A DNA stretch of 64,000 nucleotides from Gammaproteobacteria bacterium (GTDB lineage Bacteria; Pseudomonadota; Gammaproteobacteria; HK1): the NCBI GenBank assembly GCA_021773645.1, contig JAJFJU010000012.1, forward strand, positions 496,001 through 560,000, written 5' to 3'. The position numbers and the translations under genes are program-made. The notes under the pieces were generated by a model. The model worked only from the letters and a program-made list of their open reading frames with translations. It was not told the DNA's origin and ran no database searches. Shown piece by piece: positions 26,846 to 37,114 of the stretch. Each line of letters starts with the position of its first letter. The stretch's first letter is position 1.

Positions 26846-27928
26846 ATGAAGCGTGCATTAATTACGGGTATCACAGGGCAGGATGGTGCGTATCTTGCAG
26901 AGTTTCTGTTAAAGAAAGGCTATGAAGTTCACGGGGTCAAGCGCCGTAGCTCTTTGTTTAATACCGACCGAATTGACCATCTTTACCAGGATCCGCATAT
27001 CCTCGATCGTCGATTAATCCTCCATCACGGCGATATGACGGACTCTTCCAGCCTGCTTCGGATTATGCAACAGGTGCAGCCGGATGAAATATACAATCTG
27101 GCCGCTCAGTCCCACGTGGCAGTTTCATTCGAGGAGCCTGAATACACCGCTAATTCAGATGCTATAGGGCCTTTGCGGGTACTCGAGGCCATTCGTATTC
27201 TCGGTCTCGAGAAGAAATCCCGTTTTTACCAGGCTTCTACCTCGGAGCTTTTCGGAAAGGTGCAGGAGAGCCCGCAAAAGGAGACCACGCCCTTCTACCC
27301 ACGTTCACCCTACGCCGTGGCCAAACTCTACGCATACTGGATCACGGTAAATTACCGTGAGGCATACGGGATCTATGCCTGTAATGGCATTCTTTTCAAT
27401 CACGAGTCTCCCGTTCGGGGTGAAACTTTCGTTACTCGAAAGATCACCCGCGCATTAGCGCGTATCAAGCTTGGTCTGCAAGATTGCCTCTATCTCGGAA
27501 ATCTTGACGCCTTGCGTGACTGGGGTCATGCCAAGGACTACGTCGAAATGCAGTGGCTGATGCTGCAGCAGAAAGAGCCAGAAGATTTTGTGATTGCCAC
27601 GGGCGTTCAATACTCAGTACGAGACTTTGTAAATATTGCCGCACAAGAATTAGATATTGTGGTCGGCTGGAAAGGTGCAGGTGTTGAAGAGAAAGGTTAC
27701 GACGAGAGCGGAAACTGTATCGTTGCAGTTGACCCCCGCTATTTTCGGCCCACGGAAGTTGAGACGCTTCTTGGTGACCCATCAAAGGCCAAGCAAAAGC
27801 TGGGATGGGTACCGAAGATTAGCTTTCAGGAATTGGTGGAAGAGATGGTTCGTGAAGACTTCAAACAGGCAGAATGCGACGAACTGGTGAAGCGCCATGG
27901 CTTTAGTGCCTATGACTATCATGAGTAG
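26846..27928 (+). CDS. gmd: GDP-mannose 4,6-dehydratase
   Basis: Converts GDP-D-mannose to GDP-4-keto-6-deoxy-mannose, the first step to GDP-L-fucose. 360 residues. Motifs: [16 protein letters not shown] at the N-terminus, [28 protein letters not shown], the active-site [11 protein letters not shown] and [10 protein letters not shown] (YxxxK), [14 protein letters not shown], and [16 protein letters not shown]. Start at 26846 rather than an upstream weak codon. First structural gene after ops; the partner fcl is at 31426. Confidence 0.97.
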   Translation: MKRALITGITGQDGAYLAEFLLKKGYEVHGVKRRSSLFNTDRIDHLYQDPHILDRRLILHHGDMTDSSSLLRIMQQVQPDEIYNLAAQSHVAVSFEEPEYTANSDAIGPLRVLEAIRILGLEKKSRFYQASTSELFGKVQESPQKETTPFYPRSPYAVAKLYAYWITVNYREAYGIYACNGILFNHESPVRGETFVTRKITRALARIKLGLQDCLYLGNLDALRDWGHAKDYVEMQWLMLQQKEPEDFVIATGVQYSVRDFVNIAAQELDIVVGWKGAGVEEKGYDESGNCIVAVDPRYFRPTEVETLLGDPSKAKQKLGWVPKISFQELVEEMVREDFKQAECDELVKRHGFSAYDYHE

Positions 27929-27985
27929 TTCGTCGGCGAGCACTAACGGTCGGGAATGCTTGGGATCAGCTATCGGGTTGAATCT

Positions 27986-29059
27986 ATGAAACTATTGATA
28001 ACTGGTGGTTCAGGATTTATTGGATCTGCCGTTATTCGGTATCTCCTGGCGGAAACTGACCATCATGTTTTAAATGTTGACAAGCTTACCTACGCGGGAA
28101 ACCAAGAGTCGCTGGAAGATATCGAAAAAAATCCATGCTACCAATTTCGGCAACACGATATCTGTGATCAGCCGGCGATACGGAGACTTTTTGCAGAGTA
28201 TAAGCCCCAGGTGGTTATGCATCTCGCAGCTGAATCTCACGTGGATCGTTCCATTGATGGGCCGTCACTCTTCATACAGACCAATATCATGGGAACCTAT
28301 AATCTGCTCGAAGTGGCGAGGGATTATTGGTCTGGTCTAGAGGGCGAAGCAAAGGAGTGTTTCCGGTTCCATCACATCTCGACGGACGAAGTCTACGGTA
28401 GCCTTGGTGATACGGGACTGTTCGTTGAGCAGTCTCCTTATGATCCAAGTTCACCATATTCGGCAAGCAAGGCGGCATCCGATCATCTGGTCAGGGCCTG
28501 GCATCGTACCTATGGTTTGCCGGTCATACTCACCAACTGTTCCAACAACTACGGTCCTCGTCAATTCCCGGAAAAACTGATTCCCCTGATTATCCTTAAT
28601 GCCATTACGGGAAATTCTTTGCCGATCTATGGAAAAGGAGACCAGGTAAGAGACTGGCTTTACGTGGAGGACCATGCACGGGCCTTGTGTCGGGTGATCT
28701 GCGACGGTACGCCGGGCGAGACGTATAATATTGGTGGTCATAATGAAAAGACCAATCTTGAGGTGGTCAAGAGCATCTGTGGGCTTCTGGACGAGATGGC
28801 TTCAGAGCATCGTGTGGGCATTTCTCGTTACGAGGAGTTGATCTCCCACGTAACCGATCGGCCTGGCCACGACGCTCGCTATGCCATAGATGCGGAAAAG
28901 ATTCAGGTCACTTTGGGGTGGCAACCAAAGGAAAGTTTTGAAAGTGGTCTCCGCAAGACTGTGCGTTGGTATCTGGATAATCGCAATTGGTGGCAACATG
29001 TGCAGGATGGGAGTTACCGTGGTGAGCGATTAGGTTTGGGTGTGGGGTTAGTTTCATGA
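27986..29059 (+). CDS. rfbB: dTDP-glucose 4,6-dehydratase
   Basis: Second step of dTDP-L-rhamnose synthesis (RmlB). 357 residues. [15 protein letters not shown] Rossmann motif, [14 protein letters not shown], active-site [26 protein letters not shown] and [17 protein letters not shown] are all diagnostic. The start at 27986 (MKLLITGG) is chosen over upstream in-frame codons. The TGA overlaps the rfbA ATG by 4 bp. Confidence 0.97.
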   Translation: MKLLITGGSGFIGSAVIRYLLAETDHHVLNVDKLTYAGNQESLEDIEKNPCYQFRQHDICDQPAIRRLFAEYKPQVVMHLAAESHVDRSIDGPSLFIQTNIMGTYNLLEVARDYWSGLEGEAKECFRFHHISTDEVYGSLGDTGLFVEQSPYDPSSPYSASKAASDHLVRAWHRTYGLPVILTNCSNNYGPRQFPEKLIPLIILNAITGNSLPIYGKGDQVRDWLYVEDHARALCRVICDGTPGETYNIGGHNEKTNLEVVKSICGLLDEMASEHRVGISRYEELISHVTDRPGHDARYAIDAEKIQVTLGWQPKESFESGLRKTVRWYLDNRNWWQHVQDGSYRGERLGLGVGLVS

Positions 29060-29922
29060 AGGGAATCGTGCTCGCGGGTGGATCGGGTAGTCGCCTTCAT
29101 CCCATAACCCGTGCTGTTTCTAAGCAGCTACTCCCGATCTATGACAAGCCCATGATCTATTATTCCCTCAGCACTCTGATGCTGGCTGGAATTAGGGAAG
29201 TGCTCATCATCTCAACCCCGCAGGACACCCCGCTTTTCCGGAAACTATTGGGTGATGGGCATGAATGGGGGATGAGTTTTAGTTATAAAGTACAGCCGAG
29301 CCCGGATGGTCTTGCACAGGCTTTTGTCATTGGTGAAGAGTTTATCAATGAGTCACCGTGCGCCATGATTCTCGGAGATAACCTGTTTTATGGACATGAC
29401 TTGGCAACACCACTCAAGCGTGCCGCGGCGATAACTCGTGGAGCAAGCGTTTTCGCCTATCGCGTAAACGACCCGGAGCGCTACGGCGTGGTGGAGTTCA
29501 ACAAAAATGGTGATGTCCTTTCGCTGGAGGAAAAACCCCAAAAACCACGTTCTCATTATGCGGTCACAGGACTATATTTTTACGATGAGCAGGTTGTAGA
29601 AATCGCAAAGTCGCTTAAGCCATCAGCGCGTGGTGAGCTGGAGATAACCGATCTTAATAAAAAGTATCTAGAGCAAAATACGCTTAACGTTGAGTTTGTG
29701 GGGCGGGGAAGTGTCTGGCTTGATACCGGGACGCATGAGTCCTTGATAGAGGCAGCCCAGTATGTTCATACCATAGAAAAACGACAGGGACTCAAGATTG
29801 CTTGTCCGGAGGAAATTGTCTGGCGCAATGGCTGGATTACCAACGCCCAACTGGCGGCGCTGGCGGAGCCACTGGCAAGTAATGATTACGGACGTTATCT
29901 GTTGCAATTGTTGGAAGATTAA
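29056..29922 (+). CDS. rfbA: Glucose-1-phosphate thymidylyltransferase
   Basis: First step of dTDP-rhamnose synthesis (RmlA): dTTP plus glucose-1-phosphate. 288 residues, normal length. [18 protein letters not shown], the [16 protein letters not shown] nucleotide/sugar region, [11 protein letters not shown], and [20 protein letters not shown] are visible. Overlaps rfbB by 4 bp. Confidence 0.97.
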   Translation: MKGIVLAGGSGSRLHPITRAVSKQLLPIYDKPMIYYSLSTLMLAGIREVLIISTPQDTPLFRKLLGDGHEWGMSFSYKVQPSPDGLAQAFVIGEEFINESPCAMILGDNLFYGHDLATPLKRAAAITRGASVFAYRVNDPERYGVVEFNKNGDVLSLEEKPQKPRSHYAVTGLYFYDEQVVEIAKSLKPSARGELEITDLNKKYLEQNTLNVEFVGRGSVWLDTGTHESLIEAAQYVHTIEKRQGLKIACPEEIVWRNGWITNAQLAALAEPLASNDYGRYLLQLLED

Positions 29923-29927
29923 TTCTA

Positions 29928-30476
29928 GTGATAACGCTGATTCCCACGCGTATCCCCGAGGTTCTTCTACTCGAGCCAGAAACATTTGGAGATGCCCGCG
30001 GATTTTTCTTGGAGAGCTACAATCAGCGTGCTCTAAGAGAAGTTACGGGGATGGAACTATCGTTTGTTCAGGATAATCACTCCCGCTCTGGGCACAACGT
30101 ACTGCGTGGCCTCCACTATCAGATAAAACAGGCCCAGGGAAAGCTGGTTCGCGTCGTCTGCGGGAAGGTATTCGATGTCGCGGTTGATTTGCGTAAGTCT
30201 TCCAAAACCCTGGGTCAATGGGTCGGGGTGGAACTGAGCGAGCAAAACAATCGCCAGTTGTGGATTCCACCTGGTTTTGCTCATGGATTTATGGTCCTGT
30301 CGGAGGAGGCTGATTTCCTCTATAAAACGACAGACTATTACGCACCCGAGTACGAGCGCTGTGTGCGGTGGAACGACCCTGATATAGGTATCGACTGGCC
30401 AATTAAGAGCAGCCCACATCTATCTGGTAAGGATGCTGCCGGTTCACTGTTTTCTGATGCAGAGCTTTTTCCGTGA
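29928..30476 (+). CDS. rfbC: dTDP-4-dehydrorhamnose 3,5-epimerase
   Basis: Third step of dTDP-L-rhamnose synthesis (RmlC), a cupin-fold enzyme. 182 residues. The start GTG is 5 bases after the rfbA stop. The catalytic His lies in RGLHYQIKQAQGKLVRV and the conserved Tyr/Asp region is FLYKTTDYYAPEYERCVRWNDP. Its stop overlaps the rfbD GTG by 4 bp. Confidence 0.96.
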   Translation: MITLIPTRIPEVLLLEPETFGDARGFFLESYNQRALREVTGMELSFVQDNHSRSGHNVLRGLHYQIKQAQGKLVRVVCGKVFDVAVDLRKSSKTLGQWVGVELSEQNNRQLWIPPGFAHGFMVLSEEADFLYKTTDYYAPEYERCVRWNDPDIGIDWPIKSSPHLSGKDAAGSLFSDAELFP

Positions 30477-31378
30477 AATTGCTCGTAATTGGCAGCAATG
30501 GGCAGGTGGGTTGGGAACTTGTCCGTAGCCTTCAGCCTCTGGGAACGGTGATTAGCATTGACCGACATCGTGTCGATCTGGCCGACCTGAAAAGGCTCGA
30601 AACAGTGATTCGTAAGATTGCACCAAATGTCATTATCAATGCAGCTGCTTATACCGCGGTTGACCGGGCAGAGGAGAATGAAACACTAGCCTTTCAGATT
30701 AATGGTCGCGCACCAGAAGTCCTTGCGAGTGAGGCGAAACGAAGCGGAGCGCTGCTCGTTCACTACTCAACGGATTATGTGTTCGATGGTGCCAAAGGGA
30801 GTGCCTATACGGAAGAGGATCCTCCCTGCCCGATTAATGTATACGGGCACAGTAAACTAATGGGTGAGGAGGCAGTCCATAGCGTGGGGCCGGATTATCT
30901 TATCCTCAGACTGTCTTGGATCTACGCGGCGCGTGGCTCCAATTTTCTGCGTACGATATTGAGAATAAGCCAGAAACAGGATGCACTGAGTATCGTTACC
31001 GATCAGGTTGGCGCGCCAACATGGGCTCGCCTAGTTGCGGAATCTACCGCGCACGTCATACGCCAATCGCAATTCGAAAGAGGTCTTGGATCGTTTCGAT
31101 CCGGCCTTTTTCATCTGGCGGCGGCGGGGGAAACGTCCTGGTTCGGTTTTGCCCAGGCAATTATTGAACAGGCGCGGCGTTTTCCGGAGATGAACATCGC
31201 ACTAAAGGAATTGACTGCAATCCCGGGCGCTGATTATCCAACGGCAGCGCAACGTCCCGTGAATTCATGCCTGTCAAGCGCGAAACTCGAGGAGAAATTT
31301 ACGCTGCAAATGGCGGAATGGAAACAATCATTGGTTTTCTGCATGGATGAAGTGCATGCCTGTGTGCAGGGAATCTAA
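30473..31378 (+). CDS. rfbD: dTDP-4-dehydrorhamnose reductase
   Basis: Last step of dTDP-L-rhamnose synthesis (RmlD). 301 residues from a GTG overlapping rfbC. Nucleotide motif GSNGQVGWELVRSL, INAAAYTAVDRAE, STDYVFDGAKG, YGHSKLMGEEAV (YxxxK) and ILRLSWIYAARGSNFLRT are typical. The gene order B-A-C-D is complete and uninterrupted. Confidence 0.96.
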   Translation: MKLLVIGSNGQVGWELVRSLQPLGTVISIDRHRVDLADLKRLETVIRKIAPNVIINAAAYTAVDRAEENETLAFQINGRAPEVLASEAKRSGALLVHYSTDYVFDGAKGSAYTEEDPPCPINVYGHSKLMGEEAVHSVGPDYLILRLSWIYAARGSNFLRTILRISQKQDALSIVTDQVGAPTWARLVAESTAHVIRQSQFERGLGSFRSGLFHLAAAGETSWFGFAQAIIEQARRFPEMNIALKELTAIPGADYPTAAQRPVNSCLSSAKLEEKFTLQMAEWKQSLVFCMDEVHACVQGI

Positions 31379-31425
31379 GAACAGTGGCATCCTAATGGCG
31401 ATAACTATCAATAATCGACTGTCCT

Positions 31426-32487
31426 GTGGATAAGAAAGCAAAAATATTCGTCGCCGGACACAGAGGCTTGGTCGGTTCGGCAATTGTGCGTCGACTGGAG
31501 GCTGAGGATTTTACTAACACTGTTTTAAGAACATCTTCAGAGTTGGATCTGTGTAACCAACAGGCTGTCGACCGGTTTTTCCTGAATGAGCAGCCGGACT
31601 ATGTTTTTCTGGCAGCTGCGCGGGTAGGCGGTATCTATGCCAATGATGCTTATCCCGCTGACTTTATTCGGGATAATCTTCAAATCCAGACCAATGTGAT
31701 TGATGCCGCATACCGAAACGATGTAACAAAACTATTGTTTCTTGGTTCCTCGTGCATTTATCCGAAAATGGCTGACCAGCCCATGTCCGAGTCAGCCCTG
31801 TTAACCGGCGAACTCGAGCCGACAAATGAATGGTACGCGATAGCCAAAATTGCTGGTATCAAGATGTGTCAGGCTTATCACAGACAGTACAGATTCAATG
31901 CCATTAGCCTGATGCCCACCAACCTGTACGGCCCCGGCGATAACTACGATTTGAAAACTTCCCATGTTTTGCCAGCACTGATCCGGAAGTTTCACTTGGC
32001 AAAATTGGCAAAGGCCCTGGATATTGAAGCTATCGAGGCGGACGAGCGCCGATACGGCTGCATTCCTGATGATTTCCTTGGCAGTATCGGTCTGTCCCGG
32101 GACAGTACCTATCCACAACGCCTCATGGTTGATGGATCAGACCCCGTCCAGGTTGTCTTATGGGGAACCGGAGCACCTTTTCGTGAGTTTCTTTATGTGG
32201 ATGATTTGGCTGATTCCTGCCTATTCCTGATGCAAAATTATGATCGCTCTGAAGTCGTAAATATTGGTGTGGGCAAGGACGTGACGATTAAAGATCTGGC
32301 GAAAGAAGTACAGGAGATTGTTGGTTTTGAGGGTGAGGTTATTTGGGATTCGAGTAAGCCGAACGGCACACCCAGGAAATTGCTCGATATCACAAAATTG
32401 AGTGAGATTGGCTGGAAGTCGGAAACAGGTTTTAAGAAAGGGATCCGTTTGGCGTACTCTCATTACTGTGGTGTAATTCCCCTGTAA
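31426..32487 (+). CDS. fcl: GDP-L-fucose synthase
   Basis: An epimerase-reductase completing GDP-L-fucose (FCL/WcaG) after Gmd. 353 residues from a GTG at 31426. [61 protein letters not shown] (YxxxK) and [19 protein letters not shown] are diagnostic. An insertion of about 40 residues before VVLWGTG ([14 protein letters not shown] region) makes it longer than the E. coli enzyme; similar insertions occur in some bacterial homologs. Confidence 0.95.
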   Translation: MDKKAKIFVAGHRGLVGSAIVRRLEAEDFTNTVLRTSSELDLCNQQAVDRFFLNEQPDYVFLAAARVGGIYANDAYPADFIRDNLQIQTNVIDAAYRNDVTKLLFLGSSCIYPKMADQPMSESALLTGELEPTNEWYAIAKIAGIKMCQAYHRQYRFNAISLMPTNLYGPGDNYDLKTSHVLPALIRKFHLAKLAKALDIEAIEADERRYGCIPDDFLGSIGLSRDSTYPQRLMVDGSDPVQVVLWGTGAPFREFLYVDDLADSCLFLMQNYDRSEVVNIGVGKDVTIKDLAKEVQEIVGFEGEVIWDSSKPNGTPRKLLDITKLSEIGWKSETGFKKGIRLAYSHYCGVIPL

Positions 32488-32628
32488 TGCAGAAATAATC
32501 CCAAGTGACCCGTGTATCTATCGGGAAACTACATTTTACTTCCCCATTTCCTAAACCTCTCTCGTTCCCTATAAAAAGAGAAACTAAATCGGATTTTATG
32601 GCCCCGATATTGTTTTCAGGAGGAGGCC

Positions 32629-32703
32629 ATGCTTTGGTCAGAACGTGTATTAAATGAAGAGCCCTTTCCTAGCATCACACGGCCTGTTTACAAAACGCAT
32701 TAG
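32629..32703 (+). CDS. Possible 24-residue leader peptide overlapping the wzx start
   Basis: An ATG directly after a strong AGGAGG ribosome site opens a 24-codon frame (MLWSERVLNEEPF...) that runs across the start of the flippase gene in another frame. The flippase ATG at 32654 lacks its own good ribosome site. Translating this short frame may bring ribosomes to it. It may also be a chance frame; no homolog is recognised. The rest of 32488-32628 shows nothing I can name. Confidence 0.4.
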   Translation: MLWSERVLNEEPFPSITRPVYKTH

Positions 32704-33955
32704 AGAGATCATCTGGATAAGCTCCGGACAATTCTTTGCTGCTCTCGGCGCCATCGCTGCCATCAAAATACTCACGAATGTGCTGTCGCCAGGAGGCTAC
32801 GGAAAGCTTGCTTTGGGAATCTCCCTGGCCGGCATGATCAATATGTTGGTTTTTGGTCCGTTAGGGCAGATTGTATTGCGATTTTATTCAACCTGCATGG
32901 AGCGTGGGCAGCTAGGTTCCTACATCGGGATTCTCGAGCGTCTACATATCAACTTATCTTTTGGAGTCATTCTGTTTGGTGGTCTGTTATGCGTTCCGAT
33001 TTCGATCCTCTATGGTCAGGTATGGGGGCTAATGGTTTTTCTGGCAGTTCTGTTTGGAATATCGTCCGGAATTCAGGGATCGCTCCTTTCTGTACTCAAT
33101 GCCTCGCAGAACAGGAAATCAGCCGCGTTAAGCCAGGCTCTGGATCCTTGGCTCAGGCTGATAATGGCGGCAGCGATTCTCTATATCTATGATGGTGAGG
33201 ACCGATCTGTACTGGCCGGCTTCATTCTAGGATCCATAGCCGTAGTTATCGTACAAATGTATTTTGTGCGTAGCGAAAAGACCTTTCTGAAAGAAAATAG
33301 AGAGCCTGAACAGTCTGATTTAACCAGGGATTTTGGCCGTTATGGCTATCCATTCGTTGGCTTCGCACTTCTGGCAATTGTGAGTCAGTATGCAGATCGC
33401 TGGATATTGCAGTCGGGGTTAGGAGATGGGACGGTGGGAGTCTATGCAGCGATGCTCCAGATTGCGACTGCACCTATTGCAATTGTAGTGGCAGTGGTAA
33501 CGCAATTCATTATCCCGATCGTTTTTGCCAGAGTTGGCCCAGCCATCAGTCGATCACGCATTGATAGCGGACAAGCGCTCCTGAAGCTGACAGTGATCGC
33601 AGTAGCTCTGGTGTCTGTAGCCCTGACGTGGTTAGCGTATGTCTGGGCCCCGGAGATCGTGAACCTACTAACCAACAAGGAATACACCAAGCATAGCGAC
33701 ATTCTTTGGATCCTGGTTCTGGCAGTAGCATTGTTTAATATCGGGCAGATTCTTGTGGCTACGGGATTGAGCATCAATCGCTCAAACGCGTATCTTTTTC
33801 CAAAGTTTGCCCAAGCGCTTGCTGTTCTGATCCTGGGACTGGTGTGGGTTCAATCTGCTGGTATTTCGGGGATGGCCTATGCCCTGTTAACGTCTTCAGC
33901 CATCTATCTATGCCTGGTTGTTGTTGTAAACAGGCGTTTAATCAGGGCTGTCTAG
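32654..33955 (+). CDS. wzx: Wzx-type polysaccharide flippase
   Basis: Flips undecaprenyl-linked repeat units across the inner membrane. 433 residues with about twelve hydrophobic segments, and the opening WISSGQFFAALGAIAAIKIL, as in lipopolysaccharide biosynthesis flippases of the MOP superfamily. The internal LLAIVSQYADRWILQSGLGD is the family's typical mid-protein segment. It accompanies a polymerase-like gene (38271) and an initiating transferase (53166), so a Wzx/Wzy pathway is indicated. Confidence 0.88.
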   Translation: MKSPFLASHGLFTKRIREIIWISSGQFFAALGAIAAIKILTNVLSPGGYGKLALGISLAGMINMLVFGPLGQIVLRFYSTCMERGQLGSYIGILERLHINLSFGVILFGGLLCVPISILYGQVWGLMVFLAVLFGISSGIQGSLLSVLNASQNRKSAALSQALDPWLRLIMAAAILYIYDGEDRSVLAGFILGSIAVVIVQMYFVRSEKTFLKENREPEQSDLTRDFGRYGYPFVGFALLAIVSQYADRWILQSGLGDGTVGVYAAMLQIATAPIAIVVAVVTQFIIPIVFARVGPAISRSRIDSGQALLKLTVIAVALVSVALTWLAYVWAPEIVNLLTNKEYTKHSDILWILVLAVALFNIGQILVATGLSINRSNAYLFPKFAQALAVLILGLVWVQSAGISGMAYALLTSSAIYLCLVVVVNRRLIRAV

Positions 33956-34000
33956 GTTTGCGGGCTTCTGCCGTATCGTTTCTATGAGAATCTGTTGTAC

Positions 34001-34693
34001 ATGATATTCAAAAATATATTTGACTATAACGAACAAGCCAGGACACAGCATATTTTAAAAGTGGCTGAATCCCTTCCGAAAGGAACGCGAGTTCTGGATG
34101 CAGGAGCTGGCCCCTGCCGATATCGGGAAATGTTTGCTCATTGTGAATATTTGTCGCAGGACTTTGCCCAATTTCACGGTGAAGAACATTCCTATGGGAA
34201 GCTGGATTATGTTGGCGACATTACGAACATAGCAGCAGAGAATGAGTCCTTCGATTTTATTCTCTGCACAGAAGTGTTCGAGCATATACCACGACCTGAT
34301 CTGGCTGTTGCCGAATTCTCCAGGTTGTTAAGGAAGGGCGGAAAACTTTTGATAACCGCACCTTTTGCCGCAGGTATTCATATGGCGCCCTATCACTACT
34401 ACGGAGGATTCTCCCCTTATTGGTATAAGCATTTTCTTCCGGAATCCGGGCTTGCGGTAGACGAGATTATTTCAAATGGAGGTTTCTTTAAGTTATACGG
34501 GCAGGAAACTCGAAGATTTCTAACTCTTCTGACGCCTGTTGGAGTAATCAAGAGGCGTTTGTTTTTGCCTGTTAAGGCAATTCTTGCTCTTTGGTTCAGA
34601 ATATTTGTTCCTGTCGTTTGCCACTATCTTGACTCTCTGGATCGGGACCGAAGCTTTACTGCGGGATACTTTGTGCAAGCCCATAAAGAATAG
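34001..34693 (+). CDS. Class I SAM-dependent methyltransferase
   Basis: 230 residues. SAM motif I VLDAGAGPCRYREMF, acidic strand YVGDITN, then FDFILCTEVFEHIPRPDLAVAEFSRLLRKGGKLLITAPF, the type 11 methyltransferase pattern. The C-terminal helical tail is hydrophobic and might touch the membrane. It probably methylates a sugar of the repeat unit or a lipid-linked intermediate; the substrate cannot be read from sequence. A TTG two codons earlier is an alternative start. Confidence 0.8.
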   Translation: MIFKNIFDYNEQARTQHILKVAESLPKGTRVLDAGAGPCRYREMFAHCEYLSQDFAQFHGEEHSYGKLDYVGDITNIAAENESFDFILCTEVFEHIPRPDLAVAEFSRLLRKGGKLLITAPFAAGIHMAPYHYYGGFSPYWYKHFLPESGLAVDEIISNGGFFKLYGQETRRFLTLLTPVGVIKRRLFLPVKAILALWFRIFVPVVCHYLDSLDRDRSFTAGYFVQAHKE

Positions 34694-34764
34694 AGAATGA
34701 ACGGAATAATGAAAATAGTGATTGGCAGTGCCAGAGTGACGGGTATCAGGAGTAATTGTTTAAT

Positions 34765-35568
34765 ATGAGAGGGATAAAGGCGTGGGTGAAGAGTCGGCCT
34801 TGGCTAAAACGCATGTGTTTGTGGCTAATGCGAGTTTCCACACCTTTAGCTCCGCCACATACACTTGCGGGAATTCATCGATATTGGAGATTTTTTGTAG
34901 ACTATCGACATTTTGTCCGCCTGGGTGGGAACGCGCGCCTGCTCGACTGGTACCCGTGCCTGTTTGACAATACAGACAAGACTGACTTTGACGCGCATTA
35001 CCTGTATCAGGCTGCCTGGGCCTCAAACCGGATTTTTGCACACCGACCAGAAACCCATATAGACGTTGCATCCGAGGTATCCTTTGCTGCCCAGCTTTCC
35101 GCTTTTTGTAAAGTAATATTTGTTGATATTCGTCCCCCTCAGGTATCTCTCGATGGATTCGAGGTTCGAAGTGGGCTAATCACCGCCCTGCCATTCGAGA
35201 ATTCTTCAATAGTCTCTCTTTCCTGCCTGCACGTGATAGAGCACGTGGGTCTAGGGAGATACGGGGACCCGTTGCAGGTGGATGGGCCGCAATTGGCATG
35301 TGCAGAGATAGCGCGAGTTTTAGGTCCCGGGGGCCAGGCATATATTTCCGTTCCTATTGGCCGTCCACGAATAGGATTTAACGGGCTATATGTATTCGAA
35401 GCGGATAAGTTTCCGGAGCTTTTTCCCGGTTGCCGGTTAAAGGAGTTTGCAATGGTAGACACGGACGGGTCGTTTGTAACCGGAGAGAAACCCGAAAGGA
35501 TGATGATACGCGAGCGTGATACCGGTATGGACTTTGGACTTGGGATATATCTTATGGAGAAAATGTGA
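34765..35568 (+). CDS. DUF268 family protein, methyltransferase-like
   Basis: 267 residues. The DUF268 pattern is clear: DVASEVSFAAQLSAFCKVIF, VDIRPPQVSLDGFEV, SLSCLHVIEHVGLGRYGDPL and GPGGQAYISVPIGRPRIGFN. It resembles a SAM methyltransferase fold with an altered motif I. The family is found in polysaccharide clusters without an assigned reaction. AGGAG lies 12 bases before the ATG; a TTG at 34756 sits closer to it and could be used instead. Overlaps the next gene by 4 bp. Confidence 0.78.
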   Translation: MRGIKAWVKSRPWLKRMCLWLMRVSTPLAPPHTLAGIHRYWRFFVDYRHFVRLGGNARLLDWYPCLFDNTDKTDFDAHYLYQAAWASNRIFAHRPETHIDVASEVSFAAQLSAFCKVIFVDIRPPQVSLDGFEVRSGLITALPFENSSIVSLSCLHVIEHVGLGRYGDPLQVDGPQLACAEIARVLGPGGQAYISVPIGRPRIGFNGLYVFEADKFPELFPGCRLKEFAMVDTDGSFVTGEKPERMMIRERDTGMDFGLGIYLMEKM

Positions 35569-36410
35569 GTAGTCTCGGAAGAAAGTTAAAGCTCACCGAA
35601 TTTTCTGAAAACATCTATTCACAGCATGGTGAAGATGGAATTATAGGAAAGATATTTGAGCTCATTGGAGAGACATCCCGGGTTTGTATCGAGTTTGGAG
35701 CCTGGGACGGATTTCACCTTTCGAACACGGCGAACCTTTGGACACACGGGTGGAAAGGGATCCTGATTGAAGGGGTTGAAAGTCGTTACCAGGAACTGAG
35801 AAAGAATATTCAGAATTATGACTGCCTTTGTATCAACGAGTTTGTGGCTCCCTCAGGCAGAAATTCCCTGGAAGCAATATTGGATCGAAATGGGGTTTCT
35901 CATGATATTGACCTTTTGTCTGTCGATATAGATGGCGATGACTATTACATTCTGGAAGGTCTGGAGCGACTTCGACCACGGGTAATTATTTGCGAATACA
36001 ATCCTACAATACCGGCAGAAGTGGATCTCTACGCTGAATACGGGAATTATTTTGGTGCCTCCGTGAGTGCCCTTGTCCGGATTGCTAAAGAAAAAGGGTA
36101 TGCGCTCGTAGGGATTACTGAGACCAACTGTGTATTCGTCCAAAACACCCTTGCGGCCGCATTTTCAGAATTCGAAACCAGTATTGAGGTTATTAAGTCG
36201 GATAAGCAACTGGTCCATCTGGTGACCAGCTATGCCGGAGACTATGTTATTTGTGGTCGGGCGCCTTATGGCATCGCGGTGCCGTATAGAGGGAAGCTTA
36301 CTGGCCAGTGGCACCCATTCCCGCACGGGGCTGGTATTAGGGGAGTCTTGCTCAGGGCTTATCGGGTTTTGAGGCAATTGGCTGGAAGGATGCTTCGGGG
36401 CGAAGGATGA
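35565..36410 (+). CDS. FkbM-like methyltransferase-fold protein
   Basis: 281 residues from a GTG overlapping the upstream stop. The opening YSQHGEDGIIGKIFELIG is typical of a group annotated as FkbM-like. VCIEFGAWDGFHLSNTANL is the SAM loop, followed by WKGILIEGVESR and LLSVDIDGDDYYILEGL. The reaction is unknown, with O-methylation of a glycan the usual guess. It overlaps the following methyltransferase by 4 bp. Base composition here looks clearly more AT-rich than the core genes. Confidence 0.75.
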   Translation: MSSLGRKLKLTEFSENIYSQHGEDGIIGKIFELIGETSRVCIEFGAWDGFHLSNTANLWTHGWKGILIEGVESRYQELRKNIQNYDCLCINEFVAPSGRNSLEAILDRNGVSHDIDLLSVDIDGDDYYILEGLERLRPRVIICEYNPTIPAEVDLYAEYGNYFGASVSALVRIAKEKGYALVGITETNCVFVQNTLAAAFSEFETSIEVIKSDKQLVHLVTSYAGDYVICGRAPYGIAVPYRGKLTGQWHPFPHGAGIRGVLLRAYRVLRQLAGRMLRGEG

Positions 36411-37114
36411 AAGACTTCCGGAGTATTGCATATGAACGCTACAAGAAAGTGTCTGCTCCCGACTACGACCAATACGCCGATGCGTATCGAAGAAGGATAA
36501 GCCATAGGGTCACACCTTCTTCCGATTTGGCTTGTCTGGATATTGCGTGTGGATTTGGTAACTTTCTCGCGTATCTTGAATCCATAGGAGTTCCAAACTT
36601 TACCGGAGTTGATAGTTCCCCGAGCGCGGTCGACGCTGTTCAGAAACGTTTTGGTCAAACCGGCGGAGTGTGTGCGGATGTATTCAAATTTCTCGGTGCG
36701 GCAGAGGTTCAGTATGGCATGGTGAGTGCCCTCGACTTCCTGGAGCATTTAAGCAAAGCAGAAATGTACGAATTTCTGGAGCTTGTTAAGGATGCACTTT
36801 CCGAGGGAGGTCAATTATTACTTCGGGTTCCTAATGCCAGCGGACTGTTCGGAATGTCCTCACGCTACAACGATATTACCCACGAACTTTGTTTTACACC
36901 GAACTCGATTCGTGATGTTCTTGATACTGCGGGCCTCCATCCTATGGATGTCTGGGAGGATACCGGAACTCCCTCCAATCTGGCCCAGTGGGGGCATCGG
37001 CTGGCTTGGGAGTCCGTCAGGCTGGGTGTCCGTTGTCTCGATGCCGTTGAAACCGGAATGTGGGGCGAGGGAATACTTACCCGGAATATGTGGGTCCTGG
37101 CCGCGAAAAAGTGA
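36407..37114 (+). CDS. Class I SAM-dependent methyltransferase
   Basis: 235 residues. Motif I CLDIACGFGNFLAYLE, acidic FTGVDSSPSAVDAV, and a GMVSALDFLEHLSK motif followed by LSEGGQLLLRVPNASG. This is a small-molecule or sugar methyltransferase of the type 12/23 group. The C-terminal part with HRLAWESVRLGVRCLDAVE resembles enzymes that act on nucleotide-linked or lipid-linked sugars. ATGA overlap with the previous gene and GTGA overlap with the next. Confidence 0.8.
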   Translation: MKDFRSIAYERYKKVSAPDYDQYADAYRRRISHRVTPSSDLACLDIACGFGNFLAYLESIGVPNFTGVDSSPSAVDAVQKRFGQTGGVCADVFKFLGAAEVQYGMVSALDFLEHLSKAEMYEFLELVKDALSEGGQLLLRVPNASGLFGMSSRYNDITHELCFTPNSIRDVLDTAGLHPMDVWEDTGTPSNLAQWGHRLAWESVRLGVRCLDAVETGMWGEGILTRNMWVLAAKK

